From contig DATNEY010000032.1 in assembly GCA_035606665.1 (NCBI GenBank), positions 434,001 to 498,000 of the forward strand: a stretch of DNA of 64,000 bases, in the 5' to 3' direction. The notes under the pieces were generated by a model, which ran no database searches, was not told the origin of the DNA, and was given only the letters and a program-made list of their open reading frames with translations. Below, one piece after another: positions 1-9,072 of this stretch. Position 1 is the first letter of the stretch; each line of letters begins with the position of its first letter. This stretch comes from DASUGC01 sp035606665. GTDB lineage: Bacteria > Acidobacteriota > Vicinamibacteria > Vicinamibacterales > SCN-69-37. The position numbers were made by a program, and so were the translations under genes.

Positions 1-548
1 ACGAGGGATATCGCACCGAACCAGGCGTGGCGCCGGACTCGAAGGTTGAGACATACGTGGCCGCACTCCTTGCGATTGATAACCCCCGATGGGCCGGTGT
101 GCCGTTCGGCATTCGCGCCGGCAAGCGGATGGCGGCGACCGTCACCGAAGTCTGCCTTCAGCTCAAGCCTCCGTCCACCACGCTGTTCGACGCGGAAGCC
201 GCTGGTCATCCCAATGAGATCCGGTTCCGCTTCGGGCCCGACGTCTCAGTCGCGCTTCGCGCCCGGGTGAAAGTCCGCGGCGAGGCCATGGTCGGCGAGG
301 ACGTCGATCTCATCGAGCATCAGAAACCCGGCGACGAGATGCGGCCGTACGAACGCCTGCTCGGCGACGCCCTGGAGGGCGACCGCACCCTCTTCGGCAG
401 TCAGGCCGGCGTCGAAGCCTCGTGGGCCATCGTGGAGCCTATGCTCGGCGATATCGAGCCGCTTTACGCCTATGGTCCCGGGAGTTGGGGGCCACAGGAA
501 GCCGATCGCATCGGACGCCCCCTTGGCGGATGGAAGCCGTGGCGCTGA
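1..548 (+). CDS. zwf: Glucose-6-phosphate dehydrogenase, C-terminal part (5' end outside window)
   Basis: Oxidises glucose 6-phosphate to 6-phosphogluconolactone with NAD(P)+, the entry step of the oxidative pentose phosphate pathway; cytosolic. The frame is open from the left edge and reads EGYRTEPGVAPDSKVETYVA, then DNPRWAGVPFGIRAGKRM, both typical of the G6PDH C-terminal domain. The tail also fits, with the conserved PYERLLGDALEGDRTLF stretch and a final WGP...GGWKPW. About 181 residues of a roughly 490-residue family protein are visible; the Rossmann domain and active-site His lie upstream of the window. The stop overlaps the start of the next gene. Confidence 0.95.
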   Translation, partial: EGYRTEPGVAPDSKVETYVAALLAIDNPRWAGVPFGIRAGKRMAATVTEVCLQLKPPSTTLFDAEAAGHPNEIRFRFGPDVSVALRARVKVRGEAMVGEDVDLIEHQKPGDEMRPYERLLGDALEGDRTLFGSQAGVEASWAIVEPMLGDIEPLYAYGPGSWGPQEADRIGRPLGGWKPWR

Positions 549-1078
549 CGGCGACCGTCTACAACTTCCACATCGATCTTGCTGACGCGGATCGTGGCGT
601 CTACGAAACGCTCGACTTGCGGATGGCCCAACATCCTTCCGAGAGCGAGGAGTACTTCATCGCACGGCTGCTCGCCTACTGCCTCGAGTACACCGAAGGC
701 ATCGGATTCTCGAACGGGATTTCCGATCCGGAGGAGCCGACGATCGCCGTCCGCGATCTCACGGGCAAGGTACGGGTGTGGATCGAGATCGGCGCGCCTG
801 CGGCCGCCCGGCTCCACAAGGCGAGCAAAGCCGCCAATCGCGTTGCCGTGTACACGCACAGGGATCCGGCCCAGCTAATGCGGGAGCTCGCCGGTGAAAA
901 GATTCATCGCGCCAGCGACGTGGAGATCTACAGCTTCGATCGCGCCTTCATCGCGGCGCTAGCCGCCAGACTCGAGCGGCGCATGTCGATGGCCGTCTCG
1001 ATTTCCGAGCGGCATGTCCTGGTGGCGATGGACGAGGGGACCTGCGAAGGAAGCATCGCCACTCACCGGCTTCCGTGA
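539..1078 (+). CDS. yaeQ: YaeQ family protein
   Basis: A small cytosolic protein of the YaeQ family, which has a PD-(D/E)XK nuclease-like fold but no settled biochemical role. The sequence shows ALTATVYNFHIDLAD at the N-terminus, the family block MAQHPSESEEYFIARLLAY, then DEPTIAV-like and GKVRVWIEIGAP motifs; the length of about 179 residues is normal. I chose the GTG at 539 because it gives the family's usual M-A-L-x-A-T-x-Y beginning; an in-frame ATG at 530 would add three residues. Either start overlaps the 3' end of zwf (stop at 548), which points to translational coupling. No active-site claim is made. Confidence 0.85.
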   Translation: MALTATVYNFHIDLADADRGVYETLDLRMAQHPSESEEYFIARLLAYCLEYTEGIGFSNGISDPEEPTIAVRDLTGKVRVWIEIGAPAAARLHKASKAANRVAVYTHRDPAQLMRELAGEKIHRASDVEIYSFDRAFIAALAARLERRMSMAVSISERHVLVAMDEGTCEGSIATHRLP

Positions 1079-2433
1079 CGCGACAGCACGGCGGGAATGG
1101 CGTCCGCGATGATGGCGACGATGCGGTCGATTTCGTCTTCACTCACCACGAACGGTGGCGCCAGGCAGATGCAGTCCATCGCGACGCGCGTGTAGAGCCC
1201 GCGATCCAGCAGGGCGTCGGTGAGCCGCTGCGTCACCTGCGCCGCCGCTGGATGCAGCGCCTTTGACGTTCTGTCGGCGACGACCTCGACCGCGCCCATC
1301 AACCCCTGAGCTCGTACATCGCCCACGCCGTCGACTGACCTGAGTGATTCGAGTGCCGCTTGAAACCGAGCGCCAATGGAGCGGACGCGCTCCACCAGAC
1401 GTTCGTCCTCGATGATGCGAATGTTCCGGAGCGCAACCGCGCAGCAGGTCGGATGACCGGAGTACGTGTACGCGTGCATCCAGCGCTGCGCCGGCGATAC
1501 GGTGTTGAGAACATCGCGAACGCGATCGGACACACCAATGCCACCGAGCGGCACGTAACCACTCGTAATCCCCTTCGCGAACTGCAGGATGTCCGGCTCG
1601 ACCCCATAGTGTTCCAGGCCGAACCATCGTCCAGTCCGGCCGAAGCCGGTGATGACTTCGTCTGAGATGAACAGGACGTCGTACCGATCGCAGATCTCTC
1701 GGATGCGCGCGAAGTAGTCGGGGGGCGGGATGATGACGCCGCCGGCGCCCTGTACAGGCTCGGCGATGAACGCCGCGACGGTGTCGGCATTTTCGCGGAG
1801 GATCGCCGCCTCGAGCTGGTTCGCCGCAGCCACGCCGATGCTCTGTGCGGGATCGGGACTGACGAAGCGGTACGGATCGGGCGCATCGATGTGCGCGAAC
1901 CCAGGCATGCGTGGCTCGAACATCGGCCAGTACGCGGGCAACCCCGTCGCGCTCATGGCTGCCATCGTGACGCCGTGATAGCCGCGAAGCCGCGAGATGA
2001 CTTTGACCTTCTCCGGTTTCCCTGTCGCCTTCCAGTAAAAGCGCGCCGTCTTGATCGACGTGTCCGTGGCTTCAGCGCCACCGCTCGCGAAGTAGAACGC
2101 ATTGATCGACGGGTACGTGAGCGCGCTGAGCTTCTCGGCCAGTTCTATCGCTCGATAGTTTGTCGATCCCGCGTACGACGAGGCGTAGGCGAGCGTGGAC
2201 ATCTGCGCGCTGGCGGCCTCCGCCAGTTCGCGCCGGCCGTGCCCGACATTGACGTTCCACAGGCCGGAGAGTCCGTCGATGTACTCGCGGCCGTCGGCGT
2301 CTTTGATGATCGCGCCATGGCCTTCGACCCAGATCCTGGCACGCTGGTGCGCCGTGGGGTGATGCAGCGGGTGCAGCAGGTGCTCGCGATCGCTCACAAC
2401 CGCGTCGGGAAGAGATGAGCGGGTCGATGTCAT
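1063..2433 (-). CDS. Class III (omega) PLP-dependent aminotransferase
   Basis: Transfers an amino group between an omega-amino compound or amino acid and a keto acid, using pyridoxal phosphate; cytosolic. Of about 456 residues, the N-terminal third holds DADGREYIDGLSGLWNVNVGHG, the middle holds DEVITGFGRTGRWFGLEH, and the probable PLP lysine is in LQFAKGITSGYVPLGG. These fit the beta-alanine/pyruvate or BioA-like group; the exact substrate cannot be read from sequence. The frame is open further upstream, but ATG at 2433 starts a normal-length protein. The 3' end overlaps the convergent yaeQ gene by 16 bases. Confidence 0.85.
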   Translation of the reverse strand: MTSTRSSLPDAVVSDREHLLHPLHHPTAHQRARIWVEGHGAIIKDADGREYIDGLSGLWNVNVGHGRRELAEAASAQMSTLAYASSYAGSTNYRAIELAEKLSALTYPSINAFYFASGGAEATDTSIKTARFYWKATGKPEKVKVISRLRGYHGVTMAAMSATGLPAYWPMFEPRMPGFAHIDAPDPYRFVSPDPAQSIGVAAANQLEAAILRENADTVAAFIAEPVQGAGGVIIPPPDYFARIREICDRYDVLFISDEVITGFGRTGRWFGLEHYGVEPDILQFAKGITSGYVPLGGIGVSDRVRDVLNTVSPAQRWMHAYTYSGHPTCCAVALRNIRIIEDERLVERVRSIGARFQAALESLRSVDGVGDVRAQGLMGAVEVVADRTSKALHPAAAQVTQRLTDALLDRGLYTRVAMDCICLAPPFVVSEDEIDRIVAIIADAIPAVLSRHGSR

Positions 2434-2597
2434 GACGCCGCATTGTAGAACGTGGTGCCATACGCTCGACGCGCCCATGGACGCCTGCGAAACCGGCCTC
2501 ACGGTCTCATAGCCTGTTGTGGTCCATGACCGCTCGACGTTCAACGTCGTCTTCAACCGGTTCGAAGTCGCGAAGGCGAAGTAGCATGGTGTGATCC

Positions 2598-4988
2598 ATG
2601 ACTCTGCGTCTGGCCCTGCGCACGTTATTGAAGCAGCCGTTTGTCACGGGCGCCGTCCTTTCGATGCTCGCCCTGGGGATCGGCAGCACAACCGCCATCT
2701 TCAGCGTCGTGCAGGGTGTGCTCCTCACGCCCTTGCCGTTCCCCGACGCCGATCGCATCGTCGAAGTGTGGGCGACCCTGCCGGCCCGAAATATCGATCA
2801 GACGAGCTTCACCGAAGCGAACTTCTGGGACATGCGAGACATGAATCGCACGTTCGAGGAGTTCGGCGCGTGGCACGGCGCCAGTTTCAGCCTGACGGGA
2901 GTCGATCAACCCGAACGTCTGGAGGGCGCGCGGATCAGCGCCGGCTTCATGCGCGCCCTTGGTGTGCGGCCTGTGGCTGGGAATCTGTTCGCGCCGGGCG
3001 ACGACGAGCCCGGTGCCGATGCAAGGCGCGTGCTGCTGTCGCACCGGTTCTGGACCCGGCACTTCGACGGCGACACGAGCATCGTCGGAAAGAGCCTCAC
3101 GCTCGACGGCTGGCCGTATACGGTCGTCGGCATCCTTCCGGACGAATCCCCATGGCTCGACCGCACCGACGTCTTCGTCCCGTTCATTCGCAGGCTCGAC
3201 GCGAATCGCGGCAGCTGGGAATACCTCGTCATCGGAAGGATGAAGCCAGGTGCCAGTCAGGAATCGGCGACGGCCGATCTCGCGCGCGTCGCGGTTGAGC
3301 TCGAGAAGAAGCACCCCGTCAACAAGGGCCTTGGCGTGACGACCGCAGCCTCGGCCACATGGATCGCGAGCGGCGAGTTGCGGCGCACGCTCTGGCTACT
3401 GCTCGGCGCCGTTGGGTTGCTCCTTGTGATTGCATGCGTCAACGTGACCAATCTCCTCCTCGCACGAGCTTCGACACGCGCGCGAGAAAGCGCCGTCCGC
3501 GCCGCGCTTGGAGCGACCCGCGCGGATCTCCTGAGGGAGCGTCTGACCGAAGCGTTGATCCTCAGCGGCGCCGGCGCCGGTCTCGGATGGCTTCTCGCCG
3601 CAGGAATGCTGGGGATCTTGAAGGATCTCAGTCCCGCCGGCATTCCACGGCTGGAGGGCGTGTCGCTCAATCTCGCGGTCCTTGCATTCACCGTGGCGGC
3701 GGCACTTCTTGTTGGGCTCGTCACGGGCGTGGTTCCCGCTTTGCAGACACCGGCCGCGCGGCTCACAGGAACGTTGCGAGATGGACAGCGCGGCACCATG
3801 GGCGATCGCCGTCACGACCGGTTGCGCGCAGCCTTCGTCGGCGCGCAAGTCGCACTGTCGTTGATTCTTCTCGTAGGGGCGGGCCTGCTGACTCGAAGTC
3901 TGTTGCAGGTACTGTCCAACGATCGCGGCTTCGCCTCTGAACAACGCTTGTTCGCAACGGTCAGTCTTCCAGATGCTTACCCGGAATCACGACGCGAACA
4001 GATCGTCGGGAACGTCCTGGCGACTCTCGAGCGGCGGCCGGAGCTCATCTCAGTTGCCGTCGTCAGCGGCCGGCCGCTTTCGCGCGGAAGCACGGGCATG
4101 GGCATCTCGCCCTCCGATCGCGCCATGGCGGACTCCGAGGTCCCGTGGGCGAGCTGGCGCGTGATCACAAAGGATTACTTCAAAGCGATGGGAATGACGG
4201 TCGTGTCAGGCCGCACATTCACCGAACAGGACATCATCGCGAAACCCTGGCGCGTGGTGATCAGTCAGAGACTCGCGGGCGTGCTGTGGCCTGGCCAGAA
4301 CGCCGTGGGACGGACCGCAGGCCTCTGGCGCGGCCAGAGCAGCAGGCCCGCCGAGGTGATTGGCGTTGTCAGTGACATTCGCGAGCGCGGCCTCGAGAAC
4401 GATCCAACGTTCGCTGTATACCTTCCTTACTATGGCGCGCTCGGCGACACCACCATTCCTCTCGTCATGCACACGCGAGGCAGGCCGGAGGAAGCCATCG
4501 GCGTCATCCGCGAGGTTGTCCGCGGCATCGACCCGACGCTGCCCGTGTCCGATACGCGAACGTTCGACGATGTGATTTCGACATCGGTCTCAGCGCGTCG
4601 ATTCACGATGCTCCTGCTCGTGACATTTGCGGTGCTCGCACTGGTTCTGGCGCTGGCCGGTGTCTACGGAGTACTTGCGTACTCAGTCGCCAGACGCGTG
4701 CCCGAGATCGGCGTGCGGCTCGCCCTTGGAGCCGAGCCGGGGGAGCTCGTACGGCTCGTGGTGACCCGGGGCATGCTCCCCGTTCTCATCGGCGGTGTCA
4801 TTGGGGTGGTGAGCGCCGTGTGGCTGTCGCGCTTCATCGCATCATTGCTGTTCGGCGTCACGACCGGTGACGTCCCGACCTATCTGATCGCGGCCGGCCT
4901 GGTGATCGCGGCCTCGGGGCTTGCGTGCTACCTTCCCGCCCGCGCTGTCCTGCGCGTCGATCCGGTGGTGGCGCTGAGAAACGAATAG
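2598..4988 (+). CDS. ADOP-family MacB/FtsX-like permease 1
   Basis: A duplicated orphan permease, 796 residues. It has an N-terminal membrane segment (about 16-40, LSMLALGIGSTTAIF), a MacB-type periplasmic domain, and a first FtsX unit with three membrane segments (about 262-400, including ARESAVRAALGATR). A second periplasmic domain and a second FtsX unit follow (about 665-790, including PEIGVRLALGA), and it ends in ARAVLRVDPVVALRNE. Family knowledge suggests efflux or envelope stress work using energy from an ATPase encoded elsewhere; none is adjacent. No repressor gene is linked, unlike several paralogues here. It converges on the RNB gene across a short hairpin. Confidence 0.9.
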   Translation: MTLRLALRTLLKQPFVTGAVLSMLALGIGSTTAIFSVVQGVLLTPLPFPDADRIVEVWATLPARNIDQTSFTEANFWDMRDMNRTFEEFGAWHGASFSLTGVDQPERLEGARISAGFMRALGVRPVAGNLFAPGDDEPGADARRVLLSHRFWTRHFDGDTSIVGKSLTLDGWPYTVVGILPDESPWLDRTDVFVPFIRRLDANRGSWEYLVIGRMKPGASQESATADLARVAVELEKKHPVNKGLGVTTAASATWIASGELRRTLWLLLGAVGLLLVIACVNVTNLLLARASTRARESAVRAALGATRADLLRERLTEALILSGAGAGLGWLLAAGMLGILKDLSPAGIPRLEGVSLNLAVLAFTVAAALLVGLVTGVVPALQTPAARLTGTLRDGQRGTMGDRRHDRLRAAFVGAQVALSLILLVGAGLLTRSLLQVLSNDRGFASEQRLFATVSLPDAYPESRREQIVGNVLATLERRPELISVAVVSGRPLSRGSTGMGISPSDRAMADSEVPWASWRVITKDYFKAMGMTVVSGRTFTEQDIIAKPWRVVISQRLAGVLWPGQNAVGRTAGLWRGQSSRPAEVIGVVSDIRERGLENDPTFAVYLPYYGALGDTTIPLVMHTRGRPEEAIGVIREVVRGIDPTLPVSDTRTFDDVISTSVSARRFTMLLLVTFAVLALVLALAGVYGVLAYSVARRVPEIGVRLALGAEPGELVRLVVTRGMLPVLIGGVIGVVSAVWLSRFIASLLFGVTTGDVPTYLIAAGLVIAASGLACYLPARAVLRVDPVVALRNE

Positions 4989-4996
4989 GCAAGTAG

Positions 4997-5017
4997 TCGG
5001 CGGGCCTCACCCGCCGA
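4997..5017. terminator. Hairpin between convergent genes
   Basis: A perfect 8-bp inverted repeat (TCGGCGGG, five-base loop, CCCGCCGA) lies 9 bases after the permease stop and just before the stop of the convergent RNB gene. It could end transcripts from both sides. There is no T-tract, so Rho-independent action is not assured. Confidence 0.45.
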
Positions 5018-5022
5018 GGCCT

Positions 5023-6489
5023 TCAACGCACCCGCGCGAAGTCGATGAATCCGCGGTCCACATCGGTACCGACGAGCTCAACCCGCGTGCGCTCGCCCAC
5101 ATCGAGGCCGGCCTCTCCGCGGATCACACGCCCTTCGACCGCCGGGCGGGCGATGCGGACCCAGGTCCCCTTCTCCGACGCTCCGGTGACAATCGCATCG
5201 AACTGCTGACCGACGCGGCCGCTGAGCAGCAGCGCTGCGGCTGACTTCCGCACTTGCCGCTCCACTTTCTCCGCCGCATCCTCACGCAGAGTGCATTCCG
5301 CCGCGAGTGTCTCGAGCTCGGCCTCACGATACGGCGCGGTGGCGCCCGCCAGCGCCGCCTTGAGCAGCCGCTGCGTGATGAGATCCGGAAAGCGCCGGTT
5401 CGGCGCCGTCGAATGCGTGTAGTCGCGCACGGCCAGTCCGAAATGTCCCTCCACATGTCCGCCGGCTCGGACCAGCGCGTACTCGCCGGATCCCAGCAGC
5501 TTCACGACGGACAGTGAGAGATCCGGAAAACGATCTGGATCGGCGCGGCGGCGCTCGCTCAGGAACTCGTCGAGTGCGCGCGCATCCGGAACCTCCGGCA
5601 GCTTCCTGCCGCTCTCGCGGGCGAGCGCCACGATGCGGTCCCAGCGGCGCGGCGCGCGAAGCACGCGGCGAATCGAGGGACTCCGATGCGCGGCCAGGAA
5701 TCCAGCCGTCGCACCATTGGCAGCGATCATGAAGTCCTCGATCAGCGCTTTCGCGTCGTTCTTCTCGTCGTTCTCCAGATCCGAAAGCACGTCGCCGTCG
5801 AACACAACGTGCGCGCCCTGGGATTCGAGCGTCAGCGCGCCCTGCTCGTGCCGTCGCTCGCGCAGCGCCTGCGCGGCCTGATGCTGGAGGCGGATGTTGG
5901 CGTCGAGCCCGGGAACGGCGGTGAGTGCCGGAGGCGCGGGCGCGTTGCCGTCGAGCCAGGCCGCGATGCTGTTGTAGGCGAGCTTCGCCCTGTTCAGCAC
6001 ACGAGCGCGGTACACCGTCGACTCGCGCGCGCGCCCGTCATCTGACACGACGAACTCGATGACAACCGCCGCGCGCTCCTCCCCCTGGACGAGCGACGTG
6101 AGATCTGTCGATAGCCGCTCGGGCAGCATTGGGAAAACTTTTGCCGCCGTATAGACCGAGGTCGTATTCGCGCGGGCGTGGTCGTCGATCGGTGATTCAC
6201 GCGGTACCAGCCGGTCGACGTCGGCGATGGCCACCCGCACTCGCGTCGTCCCGTCAGGCTGGCGCTCCGCGACGGTGAGCTGATCCAGATCGCGTGAGTC
6301 GTCGTTGTCGATCGAGCACCAGAGGAGGTTGCGAAGATCCTGCAGCGACGGGTCCGCCGCCTGCGCATCCGTCAGCCTCGCCGCATCGGCCTGCGCCGGC
6401 GGTGGAATGTCCGGCTCGAGGCCGCGTTCGACCATCGTTCTGCGGGCGATCGAGATCAGTCGGGATCTGGCGGAGGAATCTGATGACAC
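5023..6489 (-). CDS. RNB-domain ribonuclease (RNase II/R-like)
   Basis: A predicted 3'-5' exoribonuclease of about 488 residues. The RNB catalytic region shows WCSIDNDDSRDLDQLTVAE, whose aspartates match the metal-binding site of RNase II, then RVRVAIADVDRLV and, later, FGLAVRDYTHSTAPNRRFPDL, the conserved RNB block. An S1-like tail follows (FDAIVTGASEKGTWVRI). It is shorter than RNase R because the N-terminal cold-shock domains are missing. The GTG at 6489 was chosen because it keeps the SRLISIARRTMVERGLEP stretch expected in front of the RNB domain and avoids overlap with the upstream TPR gene; ATG at 6435 is the alternative. Confidence 0.85.
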   Translation of the reverse strand: MSSDSSARSRLISIARRTMVERGLEPDIPPPAQADAARLTDAQAADPSLQDLRNLLWCSIDNDDSRDLDQLTVAERQPDGTTRVRVAIADVDRLVPRESPIDDHARANTTSVYTAAKVFPMLPERLSTDLTSLVQGEERAAVVIEFVVSDDGRARESTVYRARVLNRAKLAYNSIAAWLDGNAPAPPALTAVPGLDANIRLQHQAAQALRERRHEQGALTLESQGAHVVFDGDVLSDLENDEKNDAKALIEDFMIAANGATAGFLAAHRSPSIRRVLRAPRRWDRIVALARESGRKLPEVPDARALDEFLSERRRADPDRFPDLSLSVVKLLGSGEYALVRAGGHVEGHFGLAVRDYTHSTAPNRRFPDLITQRLLKAALAGATAPYREAELETLAAECTLREDAAEKVERQVRKSAAALLLSGRVGQQFDAIVTGASEKGTWVRIARPAVEGRVIRGEAGLDVGERTRVELVGTDVDRGFIDFARVR

Positions 6490-6511
6490 TGTCTGGTCAT
6501 CGTATCGTGGC

Positions 6512-6582
6512 GCCGCCGGTCCGGCGGCCTGACCACCTTCGCTGAAGCCATGGTGGTCCGCCGTAGCCTTGCGCGAAGGCGG
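6512..6582. repeat. Two adjacent dyads, REP-like
   Basis: GCCGCCGG, one base, CCGGCGGC forms a perfect palindrome at 6512-6528. Next to it, CCACCTTCGC (6533-6542) is nearly complementary to GCGAAGGCGG (6573-6582), with one G-T type mismatch. They sit just upstream of the RNB start, between two minus-strand genes. This may be a repetitive extragenic palindrome or a transcript-stabilising structure; copies elsewhere could not be counted here. Confidence 0.4.
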
Positions 6583-6590
6583 AAGGCCGC

Positions 6591-6612
6591 CGACGACGGG
6601 ATAACGTCGTCG
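6591..6612 (-). terminator. Hairpin just after the TPR gene stop
   Basis: CGACGAC and GTCGTCG pair perfectly across an eight-base loop, starting five bases past the stop codon of the minus-strand winged-helix/TPR gene. The position suits transcript termination or 3'-end protection; no clear U-run follows. Confidence 0.4.
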
Positions 6613-6616
6613 TGGG

Positions 6617-8953
6617 CTAGTGCAGCGATGCCAGGCGCTCGCGGGCTCTGACGACCTCAGGAATATCGCTGTCCGCTCTGGCCCACACAGAGAGGAACAG
6701 TTCGTACGACCTGCGGGCGAGCGCCGGCTGCCGCTTTCCCTCGAACGCCAGACCGAGTCCGTAATGCGCGATGGGATAGCGCGCATTGATCTTGAGGATG
6801 CGATCGAACTCGGCAATGGCCTCGTCGAAGCGCCCGAGCTCGAGATACGCGTACGCGAGGACGTCCTCGAGCGTCTCTGGATCCGTGGCCATCGGCCTGT
6901 CCGCGACCGCCTCGCGCAAGTGCACGACCGCTTCGTCCTTCGCTCCGCGCTTCAACGCCAGTAGCCCCTGCACGTGGTTCCAGGCGCGCTCGCCGGGGCG
7001 CGAGCCGCGGTTTGCGGCCGGCGGCGGCGCGTGCAATAGCCCGGCAACCTTGTCGGGGGACTCGCCCAGCGCAATCCGGATCCGCGCCTCGATGATGGTC
7101 ATGGGTTGATCGACGCCGGCTTTCTGAGCGAACGCCAATGCTTCCTTGAGCCTGCCGCGGCGGAGGGCCACGGTCGCGAGGTTGCGATACCCGCGCCTGA
7201 CATCGAAATCGGAAGTCGCATCCTGGATGTACCGCCGATACGCGGCGATGGCATCGTTGTACCGTCCGGTCTGCACGTACGCGTTGCCCAGGTGCACCGT
7301 CGCGAAACCGAACTTCGGGTTCAGCTCGAGCGCGCGCTGGTAGGCCTTCACGGCCTCGTCGTAGAGCCCGCCGACCTGGTACGAGAGCCCGAGACTGTCG
7401 TGTGCATTCGCTTCCAACGGCTGCAGCGCCACGTACTTCTCACGCGCGCTGATGGCATCCTGCAGCCGGCCCATCTCGTTGTAGACGCCGCCCATTCGAT
7501 TCCACAGGTCGGCGGAGTCCGGATCGACGGCGAGCCCGCGCCTGAAGACCTGGATCGACTCCTCGTATCGGCGTTCTCCAGAAAGAATGAGGCCGAGTCG
7601 CGCGTACGCTTCCACTTCCATCGGGTACGTGCGAATGAGCTCGGAGAGCGACGTCGCAGCCGACGCGTAGTCAAGATGAACGAGCGCGTTCCACGATTCC
7701 ACCTGCAGCCGGTCTTTCTGGCTCATGCGGTGACCGAGTGCGTACGCCTTCGCGAGATACGGCTGGGCCTTCTCGAGATCGGTGCCTATCACGCCGTACG
7801 CGTAGCCGATCCGGCCGAAGGCCATCGCGAACTCCGGGTCCAGCTGCGTCGCTCGTTTGAAGAACTCGACGGCCTCGTCGTTGCGGAATGCACTGGCGCG
7901 GCTGATGCCGAGCGAGTAGTACCGATACGCCTCGAGGTTCGTCGTCAACGCCGACGTGGAGGCAGGCGCGGCCGGCGACAACTCGCCAAATTGCTGGGCC
8001 AGCCGCCAGCTGAGCAAATCCACCTGCCGCAGCAGATCGTCAGGCGTGTCGATCGTCAACGCTTCCGTCTTCACGAGCGCGCCGGTGGCGTTGTGCAGTC
8101 TCAGATCGATGCGGATGGTATTGCCCAGCTTCGCGAACGATCCGAGGACGATGTGATCGAGATGCGCGCGGCCGGCGATGTCCACGGCCTGCGCCAGATT
8201 GATGTCGGTGTCCCGTTCATGCCCGGCGCGATCGAGCAGCAGCTCCAGCTGCTGGCGGCTGACCACCGACACGCCTCGCGAACGCGACAACCCGGTGACG
8301 AGCATGTCCGCGAGCCCCTCGCGGAGCCAGTCGAGCTCCGCGGTCTTCGACTGGTTGTCGAGAAACATCACGCCGATCGTCGGCCGATGCGCGGAGTCAT
8401 CCGTCAACCGATCGATCAGGCCGGCCTCGGTGTTCGACCGAGTCGATCGAAGAACCCAGGCGGTGCCGGCGATGGAAACCAGTGCAACCGCGATCACGAG
8501 AGGGACTGTCCAGTTGCGACGCGGAGCCGGCGGCGACGCCTGGACAGCCTCTGTCGTGGCGGCTTCCGGGAGCGGCTGGCTGATCAGAGGAGCCGTCCCA
8601 ACGGTGGGAATGGCCGGGACGATGGATTCAATGGCGTCAACGGCGCCGACAAACCGATAGCCGTTCTTCGCCAGGGTCCTTATGTACTTCGCCTGCTTTG
8701 CATCGTCACCCAGCACCTTCCGGATTTCGACGATGCATTGGACGACGGCGTCGTCGGTGACCGCGGTGTCAGGCCAGATTGCGGCGGCGATTTCGTCCTT
8801 CGAGACGACGCGATGGCGCTGTTCGAGCAGGAACAGCAGCGTCTGAAAGGTCTTGGGGCGGAGATAGATTTCTTCGTCGTTGCGCCGCAGGCACCCCAGG
8901 TCCCGCCTGACGTCGACGTTGGCGTCACGAATGCGATAGAGCGACGGCGCCAT
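6617..8953 (-). CDS. Winged-helix DNA-binding membrane protein with TPR repeats
   Basis: A 778-residue CadC-like membrane-tethered protein. Residues 1-105 form an OmpR/PhoB-type winged helix (YLRPKTFQTLLFLLEQ, IWPDTAVTDDAVVQCI, IRTLAKNGYRFVG). A single membrane segment follows near 146-167 (VPLVIAVALVSIAGTAWVL). After that comes a FlgO/TolB-N-like region (IGVMFLDNQSKTAELDWLRE) and then a long array of tetratricopeptide repeats to the C-terminus, for example AVKAYQRALELNPKFGFATV. Such proteins sense a signal outside the membrane and bind DNA inside; the TPR part is probably a protein-interaction surface. The target genes are unknown. It ends in SDIPEVVRARERLASLH. Confidence 0.88.
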   Translation of the reverse strand: MAPSLYRIRDANVDVRRDLGCLRRNDEEIYLRPKTFQTLLFLLEQRHRVVSKDEIAAAIWPDTAVTDDAVVQCIVEIRKVLGDDAKQAKYIRTLAKNGYRFVGAVDAIESIVPAIPTVGTAPLISQPLPEAATTEAVQASPPAPRRNWTVPLVIAVALVSIAGTAWVLRSTRSNTEAGLIDRLTDDSAHRPTIGVMFLDNQSKTAELDWLREGLADMLVTGLSRSRGVSVVSRQQLELLLDRAGHERDTDINLAQAVDIAGRAHLDHIVLGSFAKLGNTIRIDLRLHNATGALVKTEALTIDTPDDLLRQVDLLSWRLAQQFGELSPAAPASTSALTTNLEAYRYYSLGISRASAFRNDEAVEFFKRATQLDPEFAMAFGRIGYAYGVIGTDLEKAQPYLAKAYALGHRMSQKDRLQVESWNALVHLDYASAATSLSELIRTYPMEVEAYARLGLILSGERRYEESIQVFRRGLAVDPDSADLWNRMGGVYNEMGRLQDAISAREKYVALQPLEANAHDSLGLSYQVGGLYDEAVKAYQRALELNPKFGFATVHLGNAYVQTGRYNDAIAAYRRYIQDATSDFDVRRGYRNLATVALRRGRLKEALAFAQKAGVDQPMTIIEARIRIALGESPDKVAGLLHAPPPAANRGSRPGERAWNHVQGLLALKRGAKDEAVVHLREAVADRPMATDPETLEDVLAYAYLELGRFDEAIAEFDRILKINARYPIAHYGLGLAFEGKRQPALARRSYELFLSVWARADSDIPEVVRARERLASLH

Positions 8954-9072
8954 CGGTATCCATCAAGAGTTCAGAGCGCGCCTAGTCTATCTGCACGGCC
9001 CGGGCGGCTGGAGACTCGCTGCTCTTCGTGGGCGAGGGCTTCGCGCACACGGACGTGCGGAAAGGGTGAGGC

